Of a stretch of DNA of 64,000 nucleotides, positions 12,107 to 22,126 are shown one piece after another. Each line of letters begins with the position of its first letter. The first letter of the stretch is position 1. The notes under the pieces were generated by a model. The model ran no database searches, was not told the origin of the DNA, and was given only the letters and a program-made list of their open reading frames with translations. The translations under genes were made by a program, and so were the position numbers. Source of the stretch: Apiotrichum sp. Y4204 (taxonomy: Eukaryota > Basidiomycota > Tremellomycetes > Trichosporonales > Trichosporonaceae); the NCBI GenBank assembly GCA_025531455.1, contig JAMYHL010000001.1, positions 372,001-436,000 on the forward strand, in the 5' to 3' direction.

Positions 12107-12183
12107 GGTCGCGTGGCCAAATGGTACGGCGTCTGACTACGATGAGTAATCAGGAGATCGCGGGTTCGATCCCCGTCGTGACC
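12107..12183 (+). tRNA. tRNA-Arg(ACG) with 6-nt intron
   Basis: Acceptor GGTCGCG pairs with CGTGACC (one G-T). The D stem is GCC/GGC. The anticodon stem TCTGA/TCAGG encloses a 13-nt loop. Removing TGAGTA one base 3' of the anticodon leaves the canonical loop CTACGAA, with anticodon ACG. The T stem GCGGG/CCCGT carries TTCGATC. The intron is at the standard 37/38 site and is very short. Confidence 0.88.
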
Positions 12184-12711
12184 TGCTCGTTCTCCGAGGA
12201 GACAGGCAAGACAATGATCTTTTGTTGAAAGAAGGTCTGAAGATTCGGTGGAAATTGTGGTGCCCAGAACGAAATAAAATCAAAAAATGTGTCGCGTGTG
12301 GAGGGTGTGGCGTGTGTGGAGGGAGTGCACGGTGTGTCGGCGTTCGGCGTCGGCGGTTTGCTGGCTGGGTCTCGGCTAGAGCACGGGCCGGACGGGGCCG
12401 GGTGCTCCTTGACCCAATGTACTCTTCCAGAAAGCATGGTTTACCCTGGAGCTCGGGTATTTTGGCTCGAGGTCACTCACCCGACCCCCGCCATAAAGCC
12501 GTTTCGCGACCCGGACTCGGCTCCCCCACGCGGGTCCCCACCGAACGGCAAAGCGCGGGCTGGGGTATTAGTTGCTGCTGGCTTGCTCGCGCTTGTCGGG
12601 CGCAGATCGCAGCTCGCAGCTCCGTGCTCGCGGTGACGGCTGTCTGTACGGCCACTGAGACTTTGTGACTGCCTCGTAACCTTTGTTGACTTCGTGCTCG
12701 GCAGACCCACC
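12184..12711. other. Region between tRNA-Arg and mitochondrial carrier
   Basis: It contains a GTGTGGAGGG-like repeated stretch at about 12293-12330 and presumably the promoter of the carrier gene. No gene is seen. Confidence 0.5.
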
Positions 12712-14221
12712 ATGTCCGCCATCGCCCTCCCTATCGAGGATGAGCTCCACCCTGCGCATGAGCTCGCGCTCAAGATGGGCCTCGCTGGTGCGTGTTGATA
12801 CCGACTCGCTCACCTGAGTGATCGATGCTGACCGTGCGTTTCCAATGTTTTGGTCTCCCGCTTGCCTCCCTGGAATCCCTTCGCTGCCTTCTCACGTGCC
12901 CTGCTCTGTTGCTTGATGTACAGGTGTCGGCAACTCGATCAGTGCGACCATCACCAATCCCGCAGACTTGGTGAGTGCGGGGATTGCTACGTCTTGCGAC
13001 AGACGCAAGCGCAGCAGCTGACATGCCCAGGTCAAGGTCCGCCAGCAGCTGTACATCAAGGAGGGCTCGGGGCTGTCCCCGGGCTTCTTCCACACGCTCA
13101 TAGGGATGGTCCGGAAGGAGGGCCTTTTCAGCTTGTACAACGGTGTTTCCGTGAGTTGCCGCTGCCGAAATTTATGGCCGGGGGGTGTATCGAGCGCAGC
13201 GAGGTTCCTGGGCGTGGAAGTCGACAGGCGTTGACAGGACATCGCGCACGTAGTGGTCCCCCGGGCTGTGTGGAACCCTGCTAACCCACAGGCATCAGTG
13301 TGCCGTGAAATGTCCTACTCGGGTATCCGCATGGGCTGCTACGACCTGTTCAAGAACGCGATCGTCAACACCTCGGGCATGGACTCGCACGACGTCTCAG
13401 TCAAGCTCGGGGCAGGCCTCGCGTCGGGGTGTCTGGGCGCGGCGGTCGCCAACCCCGCCGACGTGCTCAAGGTCCGCCTGCAGGCTGTCGGCGGGTCGGC
13501 GTTGACTCTCCGCCAGCAAGCGGCGCGGATCATGGCAGAGGACGGAATCAAGGGCTTCTATCGCGGTGTCGTGCCTACCATTGCCCGGTGAGTCGCCTGG
13601 CAGCGGGAAGTGGGCGATTGAGGGATGAGGTCTCGGAACGGGCCTCGCATGCTTCGCACAGGCCATTAGCATGCTCGTGCGGGTCATGTCGAGCAATGAC
13701 TCCCATCCCTGATAGGGGCTCTCGCGCTCTCGAATTGATAAAGGCACCGTGTGCTAGGTGGAAACCTGGAGTTTGCGAACTTCCGGGCAGGGCCAAAGAC
13801 CCCCGCAGCAAGGAGCACACCGAAGATCTGTTATTTCCGTTCATGGCTGACCTCCAGTGCTGGTGTCCTGACCTCGTCGCAACTGGGGTCCTACGACGTG
13901 GCCAAGCACTTTGTGCGCTCGCACTACCCGCGACAGTTCCCCGAGGGCTTCTTCACGCACTTTATGTGCAGTGGCTTTGCAGGATTCGCGTGTTCGATCA
14001 TGTCGGCGCCAATCGACACGGTCAAGGTGCGCATCATGAACGACCAGACGGGGCAATTCAAGTCGTCGCTCGACTGCGCGTACAAGCTGCTGCGGCATGA
14101 GGGGCCGCTCGCACTGTACAAGGGCTTCTTTGGGTGCTGGATTCGCCTGTGGCCGCACACGGTCATCTCGCTTATCATCTTCGAGAAGCTGAGGGCTGTC
14201 GTGGGCCTCAAGCCGATCTAA
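12712..14221 (+). CDS. Mitochondrial carrier (SLC25; dicarboxylate/oxoglutarate/UCP-like)
   Basis: Inner mitochondrial membrane metabolite exchanger, 300 aa, the usual length for the family. It has the three-fold repeat with signature motifs NPADLVKVR, NPADVLKVR and APIDTVKVR, each at the end of an odd-numbered helix, and the matching FHTLIGMVRKEG / ARIMAEDGIKGFYRG / AYKLLRHEGPLALYKG loops. The general pattern resembles the dicarboxylate (DIC), oxoglutarate and uncoupling-protein branch, but the substrate cannot be fixed. Five exons: 12712-12787, 12924-12970, 13031-13150, 13292-13587 and 13858-14221. Introns of 60-270 nt are longer than in most neighbours. The start is the ATG in a CCACCATGTC context. 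Confidence 0.92.
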
Positions 14222-14676
14222 GCCGCAAGGCTGCCCCTAGAGAGATAGACGGCCGTGCTGGGATACGGATCGGGGCGTCCCTGGGTCAGTGGAGCCTGCG
14301 GTCCAGTTGTATAGATCACTTGCGAGTGCTGGTGGAGATGTACCATGCCACTTGATATCATGCGGAGATGGTGAGGTGCAGAGATTCGAGAGGTGAGGTG
14401 AGGACGCGTGGACAATGGTCTGTGCCACGGTGCGACGTCGTCGGAAGTTTGGGACAATAGGATAAACTCAAATCACCATTCGTGCTCATGGTTCCGCGAC
14501 TAGTCAGCGTTCTTTGTCCTCGGTAATCTCTACGCAATCAATGAGCGGCAGAGTTTGAGGTGTTGTTTAAAGTGCGCTGCAGAATATACCGTAGGTGACA
14601 GTTGAGTATGTCTGCAGAACTCGCCGTTCGCGCTTTGAGCTCTGCCAGCAAAGACATGCATGGATACATCTTACAC
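14222..14676. other. Convergent intergenic spacer
   Basis: The 3' flanks of the mitochondrial carrier (+) and AP endonuclease (-) meet here. No gene is seen. Confidence 0.6.
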
Positions 14677-16072
14677 CTACTCGCTATCACTCTCCGCCTT
14701 CTTCTTCTTCCCACCCTTCTTAGGTGGCCCCTTCTCCTTTGGCGGGTTAAGCTCGTCCCTCTCCTTCCTCCACCGTTTCTCAATCTCATCCTTCTTCTCC
14801 TCCCACTCTGCATCCTCAATCCCCTGGATCTCATAAAGCAGCTTGATCTCGCGCGCCCACAGCTCCAAATCCCCATTCTCCACCGCATTAGGCGGCCCGC
14901 TCGGCGTCTCGAGCACCATCGGAATGCCGGCCATGCGCGGATCCCGCATCAGCGCGCGGAACCCGCTCAGCCCGATATGTCCTAGCCCGATGTTCTCGTG
15001 CAGGTCGCGGTGTGCGCCGAGCTCCACCTTCGAGTCGTTCAGGTGAATCCCGCCGAGGTATTCCACCCCGACTTCGGCATCGAACGCCGCCATCGTCGCT
15101 TCATAGGTCTCGGGCGTCCGCATGTCGTATCCCGATGCGAAGAGGTGGCACGTGTCGATACATACACGCACGCGCGACTTGTCGTCCACCAGGTCGATCA
15201 TGGCCTTTAGGTCGCTGAAGCATGTGCCGATAATGTTCGAGCCGGCATTCGCCATGTTCTCAATCACAGTGATCACCTCTGGCACGTCCTTGTGCACTCT
15301 GTTGATCGCCTTGGCGACCAGTGCGAACGACTCGTCCCTCTCACACGCGCCGACTGTTGATCCGGGGCTGTGATTAGTTAGGCTCTGCCGTGAACTAGCT
15401 AATCTGAGGACACTCACTGCCAGTTGTACAGTTTGATGCCCAGCTGGTGACACCGGCTGATGTCGTCTCGGAAGCATTCGTACGCCTGGTCCCACTTCGC
15501 CCTGTTGTCAGTCCAGAGCCCTAGAGCCACATACTGGTCCGGGTTTCCCAAATTAATCAAATAGTTTCCATGCACGAGAATCGACTCGGGCGGATATCCC
15601 ATTCCTGCGGTCAGAACCAACCCGAAGAGCGCCTCTTACCTCCATCCTCCTTGCTCTTCATCATCTTGTGGAACATCTCCACGGCCTCAGGCTCGAGGTC
15701 CTTGGACTTCCACGCACGGTGGCCCTTGACGAAGAGTGCGAGGCCATTTGCGCCGGCTTTCGATGCGCGGAGAAGCGCTGTCGCCGGCCCACCAGCCATG
15801 CTGACGTGCGCGCCGACAAAGAGCGGGGGAGAGTCGTTACGCGGTCCAATCCGCCCGTTATCGACATGATTTGCAAACTGGAAGGCGGGCAAGCCAGAAC
15901 GCGGGGGGTGGGACTCGGGTTCGAGGCCAGCAGGCGGCCATTTGGGTCCCTTGGCCTTCTTCTTCGGCGCGGGAGCAGCAGGCGATGGCGCGTCAGAAAG
16001 AGAGGAGGAGCGCGAGCGCTTCGGCGCACTCTTGGTTGAGGCTGTGCGGGCAACTGCACGGCGAGGGGGCAT
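14677..16072 (-). CDS. APN1: AP endonuclease 1 / endonuclease IV (Apn1)
   Basis: Zn-dependent TIM-barrel enzyme that incises abasic sites in base-excision repair. Four exons (16072-15640, 15604-15535, 15501-15418, 15367-14677) give 425 aa. Landmarks: VGAHVSMAGG, HGNYLINLGNP, NWHPGST (its His is created across the junction at 15418/15367), VIENMA, CIDTCHLFASGYD, HLNDSK, HRDLHENIGLG and LETP; these include the conserved Zn ligands. Basic, Lys-rich N- and C-terminal tails flank the catalytic core and suit nuclear targeting. Introns are 33-50 nt. An in-frame ATG at 16201 would add 43 residues rich in Ser, Thr, Leu and Arg with no acidic residue, like a mitochondrial presequence. The gene is divergent from the flavin-reductase-like gene at 16571. 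Confidence 0.95.
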
Positions 16073-16201
16073 TGTGGAGAGAGCGCGGAGAGGGCCGCGC
16101 AAGATGCTGAGAGACTGAATGGTGGAGAGTTGCGAGGGTAAAGTGGGCGAAGTGTGGAGTGTTGGAATCACAGTCGCGCCCTGATGCAAGGAACGCGACA
16201 T

Positions 16202-16570
16202 TCAGATCCCACGACGCGTCGCCTGCTGATCAAGCTTGCATGAAAGATCGGCAACCAAGCACGTGACTTGACTCACGTGTTGCGCCCGAAATTATTGCTT
16301 ATTCAGGGCCCTGGGGGAAGCCACGGAAGCCACGGAGCTTTAGCTGTCATGCTGGAGAAAGTCACGATCTCCGCCAGAATGGTGTCATCGCCCGGCTCTG
16401 CTCCATCCGATTGCTGACCCACTGCTGACCGAGATACTAACCGGCTTGGGGGAGAGCAGATCAAGCGACAACGGCTACTATCAGTATTTTCCTTCTGTAT
16501 AAATGTTGAGATGCTGAGAGCTTCTCGAAACATATCCGCCCCAGCTGCACTCCGACTTTTCTCCACCACC
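16202..16570. promoter_or_regulatory. Divergent promoter region, APN1 / flavin reductase-like gene
   Basis: About 370 bp separate the upstream Apn1 ATG (minus) from the next start (plus). A TATA-like TATAAAT at about 16498 lies 70 bp before the plus-strand ATG. No other element was identified. Confidence 0.4.
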
Positions 16571-17803
16571 ATGTCCACTTCCAAGACCAAACGCCCCCCT
16601 TTCAAAGGTACGTCCTCCCCAAGGTTGCAGCTGACAAGTAGAGGTTGAAGCGGGCCGTCCGGATTTCGACGCGTCCGTTGGGCCCGTATACGTCAAGACG
16701 CCGAGTCCGGGCTGGAAGCCGGGAGACGGACTGAACAACCTCGTGAGCATGCTGGGAGTTAGAACTCCGGCCAGCACTAGCGTGATGCTGATGCTTCATA
16801 GCCGTACGCCGAGGACTTTGACCCCCAAAACGCGACGTGGCGCACGATCGACCCTACAAGCCACGATAAGATGCAGCTGTACAAGGTGCGTCTGGCAGCA
16901 GGCATATCCGCTGACATACAGATGCTTGTGTCCGCCGTCGTGAGTTTTAGAGACCACATTCCTCGTGTTTCAGCCCACTGATGATCAGACACCGCGCCCG
17001 ATCGCATTTGTCTCGACGCTGAGCAAGGACGGCGTCTCAAATGTAAGCTGCCCTTGCAGACAAAGCTGACCCCAGCTCGCGCCGCTGTCGTACTTCAACC
17101 TCATTTCGCACGACCCGCCGACGATCATGCTCTCCCTGTCGACGACGGCTGCTGGCCATGGCCCTGACGGCATCAAAGGTATGCGTTGATTTGAACGTTT
17201 CTGACCACAGACACCGCGCTCAACATCAAGGAAACTAAGGAGTTTGCGACGAGCATCATCTCGGAGCCGTTCCTCGAGGCCGCAAATTACACGTCGATTG
17301 ACGCGCCGCCGGATGTGAATGAGTGGGCGCTGGCAGGTCTGACGAAGCGGGAATCCCAGTGAGCTGCATGTTTGTGAAAATAAGCTCACTCGACAGGACG
17401 ATAAAGCCGCCCTTTGTAGCTGAATCGGCGTTCTCGATGGAGTGCGAGCTCGTACACTGGTATGACCTGCGGAACGACCCGGGCGAGCTCACGTCCACCG
17501 TCATCCTCGGCCGCATCAAGCGCTTCCAGACTGTTAGTTGAGTTGGCTTGATTTTATCTGACGCGGCAGAAGGAGTTTATCTTCGATCCAACTGACCCGA
17601 TGCGCGTCATGGCTGAGAAGCTGAGGCCTGTGTCTCGTCTTGGGGGCATCTCGTAAGTTCTTCATTCCTTTGCCATGGGCGGACTCCTCGTGCTGACACG
17701 CCTCAGGTATGGCCGCACACTGCAGATGCTCGACCTCCAGCGGCCCCGGTGGGAGGAGGTCAAGGACACGAAGGAGGTTAAGGAAGCGCTTGGCAAGCTG
17801 TAG
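16571..17803 (+). CDS. Flavin reductase-like (FMN-binding split barrel) protein
   Basis: Ten exons can be joined in one frame from the ATG at 16571 to the TAG at 17801. The core reads TPRPIAFVSTLSKDGVSN then LAPLSYFNLISHDPPTIMLS, the hallmark of the Flavin_Reduct/DIM6 family, which binds FMN and typically reduces flavin or acts as an oxidoreductase. Later blocks (NIKETKEFATSIISE, AESAFSMECELV, VILGRIKRF) also fit the split-barrel fold. The fourth exon (16922-16939) is only 18 nt and encodes MLVSAV between two good introns. Introns are mostly 33-60 nt. The physiological substrate is unknown. Confidence 0.88.
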
Positions 17804-19029
17804 ATCTGTAGATGCGACCAGCGATGCATCATCTGCATATTTGATGAACGCGTCCACCGATCCAGGCGGCCTGGTGAACATGGTGCACGGGCAGCTACTT
17901 GCAGGGTTGCAGGGGTCTGACATCATCCACGAACACAATTGGCCACTGAAACAGTAAACAAAGAAATTTTGAATCGTCAAGCTACAAAATCTACAATGCA
18001 CAACACAAGTCCGTTCAGTCGATCAGAAAGCCCTCCCGAGCCCACGGCGCAGCCTTGCTCTTCCCCGGGGGGTCGAGCGCGTCCGCGCCGCCAGCTTCTT
18101 CGCGACCACCCAAAAGAGGGGGTCAGCGCTCTGTGAAAGAGCCGGGAGGGGACTGTATCATCACCTCGACGTGGAAAATGTGGCTAGTATGAACTAGCGA
18201 GAAAGAGACGTTGACTGTAGAGAGATCCTGAGGTGTGAGCGGTGCTTGGGGGATGGGTTCGGCGGCTTCGCGTTGGCGCATGAGCCGCCAGAGGTGGGGA
18301 GCCGGGCATCCATGAGCGGGACATCTGGCCAGCAGACGGCGCGCGCTCGCTGAATGACGACGGGAGGGGGGAGGGGGGAGGCGTTGGTGGTAGTATACTC
18401 ACCTACAGAGTTGGTCACTAGAGAACATCAGAGATACACGTCCGCCGGTATTTATGGACCGCGGCGGCAGCACGCGCCGCATGCAGACGCGATCGTCTCG
18501 CACCAAGGTCGCACCCAGGCGGACGGAGAATGCGGCGTTATGGTGCCGTGGCGGGTGCGAGGAGGTGCGAGTGGCGGCGCGAGCGGGTGGCAAAAAATTC
18601 AAAATTTCCTATCTCCGGATTTCCGACCCTTGGCAGAAGAGGGTTTGTGACATCCCGCAGCTGCCCCCCGTCCGGGCGTGTTTGCAGAACTTGCCATCCG
18701 GTGCGAGCGCGAATGAGCAGCGTATAGGGGCACAACGCCTGCGCGGAGGAGCGAGGCACAAGTGGCTGGGAGAGTGGTAGACTTTTGCGGGTGGAGCGGG
18801 CGAACACCTTCTTGAGACGGTCATTCGATGGGTGTGCCGTGACGCAGCTCTGACCATGTCTTCCGCGCCGCATTTTTGGAGGCCATACGACTCAGTACCG
18901 TGTCCCCCTAATACATGAGACGGGCGACCGCTCGTCCGCCCCTCAAGAGTTATTGGAACCATCACAGTTGACCGTTCCTCGTCGGGACCCCCAGGCGATC
19001 ACACCTCTCTCCGGCGCCGTTCTCGTCCT
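17804..19029. other. Intergenic interval, no supportable gene
   Basis: A minus-strand frame here contains a YADD string but no other reverse-transcriptase motif (see rejected items). The remaining frames are featureless. Confidence 0.5.
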
Positions 19030-19132
19030 CTTCGCTAGTATATCGGTTAGTATAATCGCCTCTCAGTCGAGAGAGCCTTCCAACAGGAAGAGCCCACCGC
19101 GATAGAGCAGGGTTCGACTCCCTGGCGGAGAA
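19030..19132 (+). tRNA. tRNA-Glu(CUC) with 32-nt intron
   Basis: Acceptor TCTTCGC pairs with GCGGAGA. The D region TAGTATATCGGTTAGTATA is typical of fungal tRNA-Glu/Asp. Anticodon stem ATCGC/GCGAT encloses CTCTCA, a 32-nt insert, then C, giving anticodon CTC. T stem CAGGG/CCCTG carries TTCGACT. The intron sits at position 37/38. Confidence 0.85.
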
Positions 19133-19531
19133 AGCGTGTTCGTTCGCGAGCATCGAGACCTTTTTGAAGTTGGAGAGCTCGATCTCTCAGGGCATTTGGA
19201 CGCGATCGGGCGGCGTGGCGGTCGCATCGCATGGGTGGACGTCCAAAGTTCATCCTCGCCACTGGACGCCTTGGCTAAGGCTTTGACCATCAGCTACAAA
19301 CTTTAAAGGTACATGGAGAGTACGAGAAAGGGCATTGTATGGCATACAGAGCAGGAGTTCATGAGTTCTGGATGTCGACGAGACATTCGGGTGGGTGCCA
19401 CAGAATGGCAGTGAGGCCGATCATTGCCACTCTCTGGCCTTATCAAAGTCACGTGATCTTCACAGCCGGGATTAGCCGATACCACCTAGATTACCGTTCT
19501 GCTCGTCCCTGTTCGTGACTCCACAACAACA

Positions 19532-20785
19532 ATGATTCAACGACTAGCACTGCGCAACGCGCAGGCCCTTTGGAGATGCGGGTTCTCGACCATGTCGCGG
19601 ATGGAGGGCAGCCTGCCAGCGAGCTTCTACCGTGGCGGGACATCGAAGGCGCTCATCTTCCAGCGCGACCATCTCCCCGCCGAGCGGGCAGCACAGGACG
19701 CAATCTTCCTCGCCGCAATGGGGTCGCCGGACCCGAACGGGCGGCAGCTTGACGGCATGGGCGGCGGATACTCGTCCGTGTCCAAGGTGCTGATTATCGG
19801 GAAGAGCACGCACGCCGACGCCGATGTGGACTACACTTTTGCGCAAGTACTAGTTGACCAGCCGGGTACGTGAGTAGTAATCTCGGGGCTGACCGCAGTG
19901 GTGGATTACGCAAGTAACTGCGGAAACATGCTTGCTGCTGTCGGCCCGTTCGCGCTCGAAAATGGCCTCGCAGAGCCTGCGCCACAGGCCGACGGGCAAA
20001 ACCTCGTGCGCATCCACAACACGAACACGAAAAAGATCATCCACGCGTCTTTCCCTGTCGTCGCGCCGAAAGCGGCGAACCTCAGCGGCGACTTTGCGAT
20101 TGACGGTGTATCCGGTACGCATGCGCGCATCACCCTCGACTTTGTCTCGCCCGAGGGATCGCGGACCGGCAAGCTCTTCCCCACTGGCCATGTCGCCGAG
20201 GACCTCGCGCTCCCGGACGGAAGCAGCATCCCCGCGACGCTGATGGACTGCGGGAATCCGTGCGTGTTTGTCCTTGCGTCCGACCTCGGCGTGGACCCGC
20301 ACATCCTCCCTCCCGAGCTTGAGGGACACGACGGCGGACGCACGCTCCGCCGCCTCGACGACATTCGCAATGCCGCAGCGGTCAGAATGGGTCTCGTATC
20401 CTCCCTCGAGGCCGCCGCCAAGGCCAAGTCCGTGCCAAAGGTCTGCATCATGTCGCCAAAGGCGGACAACCGGATTCTCTCGGGAACGCTGGCGGCGGAC
20501 AAGATCGACGTGATCACGCGGTGTATCTCGAGTGGCGACCCGCACCGCGCGCTGCCGATTACAGCGTCACTGTGCACGGCGGCAGCGGCGCAGATTGACG
20601 GCACGATCGTGAACCACTGTCTCTCGGGCGCGCGCGTGTCCCAAGGCGTGGTCATCGGCCACGCATCGGGGACTATCGAGGTCGACGCGGATGTTGCCAA
20701 GGGCGAGGACGGACAGCTGCATGTGCCCTCTGCGCGCGTGTTCCGGACCGCCAAGAAGCTGTTTGAGGGTAATGTGTTTTTCTAG
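19532..20785 (+). CDS. PrpF-family (DUF453) isomerase, probably mitochondrial
   Basis: Two exons, with intron 19866-19898 of 33 nt, joined as VDQP|VVDYASNCGNMLAAVGPFAL. PrpF proteins have a diaminopimelate-epimerase-like fold and act as aconitate or methylaconitate isomerases in the methylcitrate pathway. Family blocks are SFYRGGTSKALIF near residue 32, MGSPDPNGRQLDGMGGG, SKVLII, NCGNM, GTHARITLDF and MDCGNPCVFV. The N-terminus MIQRLALRNAQALWRC is amphipathic and acid-free, suggesting mitochondrial import. No other methylcitrate-cycle gene lies nearby, so the in vivo substrate is open. Confidence 0.88.
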
Positions 20786-21849
20786 ATGTGCATATTATGA
20801 TAAGGGCCTTATTTGTCTTTCTGGGTGTTGGGCGCGTCAAGTCCGACTGATCGATCACCTGTCTGGGACTGACGACGCGGCTGACGCGAGACAAGGATCG
20901 TCAAAAGTGTTCGGAGAAACCTTTTGTTGCTGATAGCTGATAGAGAACTTTCCGATAGCCCTGACTGCTATTCTGGTTTGTACCTGAGTGGGCACGAGCA
21001 GGGAGGAGTGATCGTTGAGGCTGTCATGTACTGAGCAAATCGGTTGGTCGCTGAGATAAGCTTGAACGCAGGGCGGACAGGATGTAGGGCAAGAGTTAGT
21101 CTCGATCAAGCAAACGACCTGACCTCGGCATGTAGGACACCACAGTTGCGGCCTAGCAAGGAGAGATTTCGAATGGCCGGAGATGCTCGGCATATGCTCT
21201 GAGGTAAATAAGGAAGCTCGGAGGTAAGCGAGATCTAGACAATTTCGGTATGCCAGTTTACCACTCAAGCGATCGCAAGCGACGTCATAGTCGACTCATT
21301 AGACTATGATCCGCGAGGAGCCAAATCTCCGATGATATTAAGTCACGGCGTGAGCCGTGTGCATTACGAGAGGGCCTGACGCGGTGGCGCTTCAGCTGTG
21401 GCGTCCAGTGCAATTCGTGGTGGATTTAACGCATGTAGCCACTCTCCGACTGGACGGCAGCCTGTCTTGTCACGCTGAGGCATTTGCATACCAGTGCGCC
21501 AGTGCTACTACTCACACACATGGGATCTTTGGGGGAGAGGTGCTAAGCGTATAGGCGTCCTCGGTATTCTAGGGCTTCGGAAGGCACGATCGCCCCACAA
21601 ACCCCCAAGATTCCATATCGAGGTCGGATGCGTCGATGCGCACCCGAGGACGCCACCGCCGTCCCACACATTGTTCGCTTAGTGAATGGTCGCTGCAGAT
21701 GCGATGCGGGGGGTGAAAGGTGAAATACGCAGCAAGTGCTCTGGACACCTGGAGGTTGCTCTGACACGGCGGCCGTGTTTGGGCTCGCCCGTGCTGTATT
21801 ATCAGTCGACACTTTCATCGTCTTCATCGTTCACCCGTTTACGCTCCCG
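20786..21849. other. Intergenic interval
   Basis: No supportable coding sequence or RNA gene is seen. It contains the 3' flank of the PrpF-like gene and the upstream region of the small CxxC-protein gene. Confidence 0.5.
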
Positions 21850-22126
21850 ATGCCGCTCTTCTATTCCGACCCAGAACAGGACCTAATCACCCCATACTGC
21901 CGGGGCACATTCAAGAAACGTAACCGCAGCGGTGAGTCGAGAACATTGACAGGCACTGACGCCAGGCTACTGCCATCTCCGCAGACTCGAGGACATTGTC
22001 TATTCGTGCGACTACTGCCACTCGGTGTACCAGATGCGCGTTTCCGAGGACCACATGCGGCTCGAGAGGATGCGGCACGACCGCGAGAAGCGGGGGCGAT
22101 GGTTTGGCGTACGGGGATCACGATAG
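21850..22126 (+). CDS. Small 80-aa CxxC protein (hypothetical)
   Basis: A small gene recovered by splicing: exon 1 at 21850-21931, a 34-nt intron at 21932-21965 (GTGAGT donor, GCCAG acceptor, CTGAC branch region), exon 2 at 21966-22126. The product starts MPLFYSDPEQDLITPYCRG, contains CDYCHSVYQ, and ends in a strongly charged EDHMRLERMRHDREKRGRW helix-like region. Cys17, Cys30, Cys43 and Cys46 with nearby His could bind zinc. I do not recognise a family. The intron-length fit, the clean frame across the junction and the non-random composition support a real gene. Confidence 0.55.

Noticed and set aside
17534..18001. Minus-strand frame containing KYADDASLVAST, like the YxDD box of reverse transcriptases
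   Set aside because: No other RT motif is recognisable, the frame runs antisense into the flavin-reductase-like CDS, and a four-residue match is expected about once by chance in six frames of this window.
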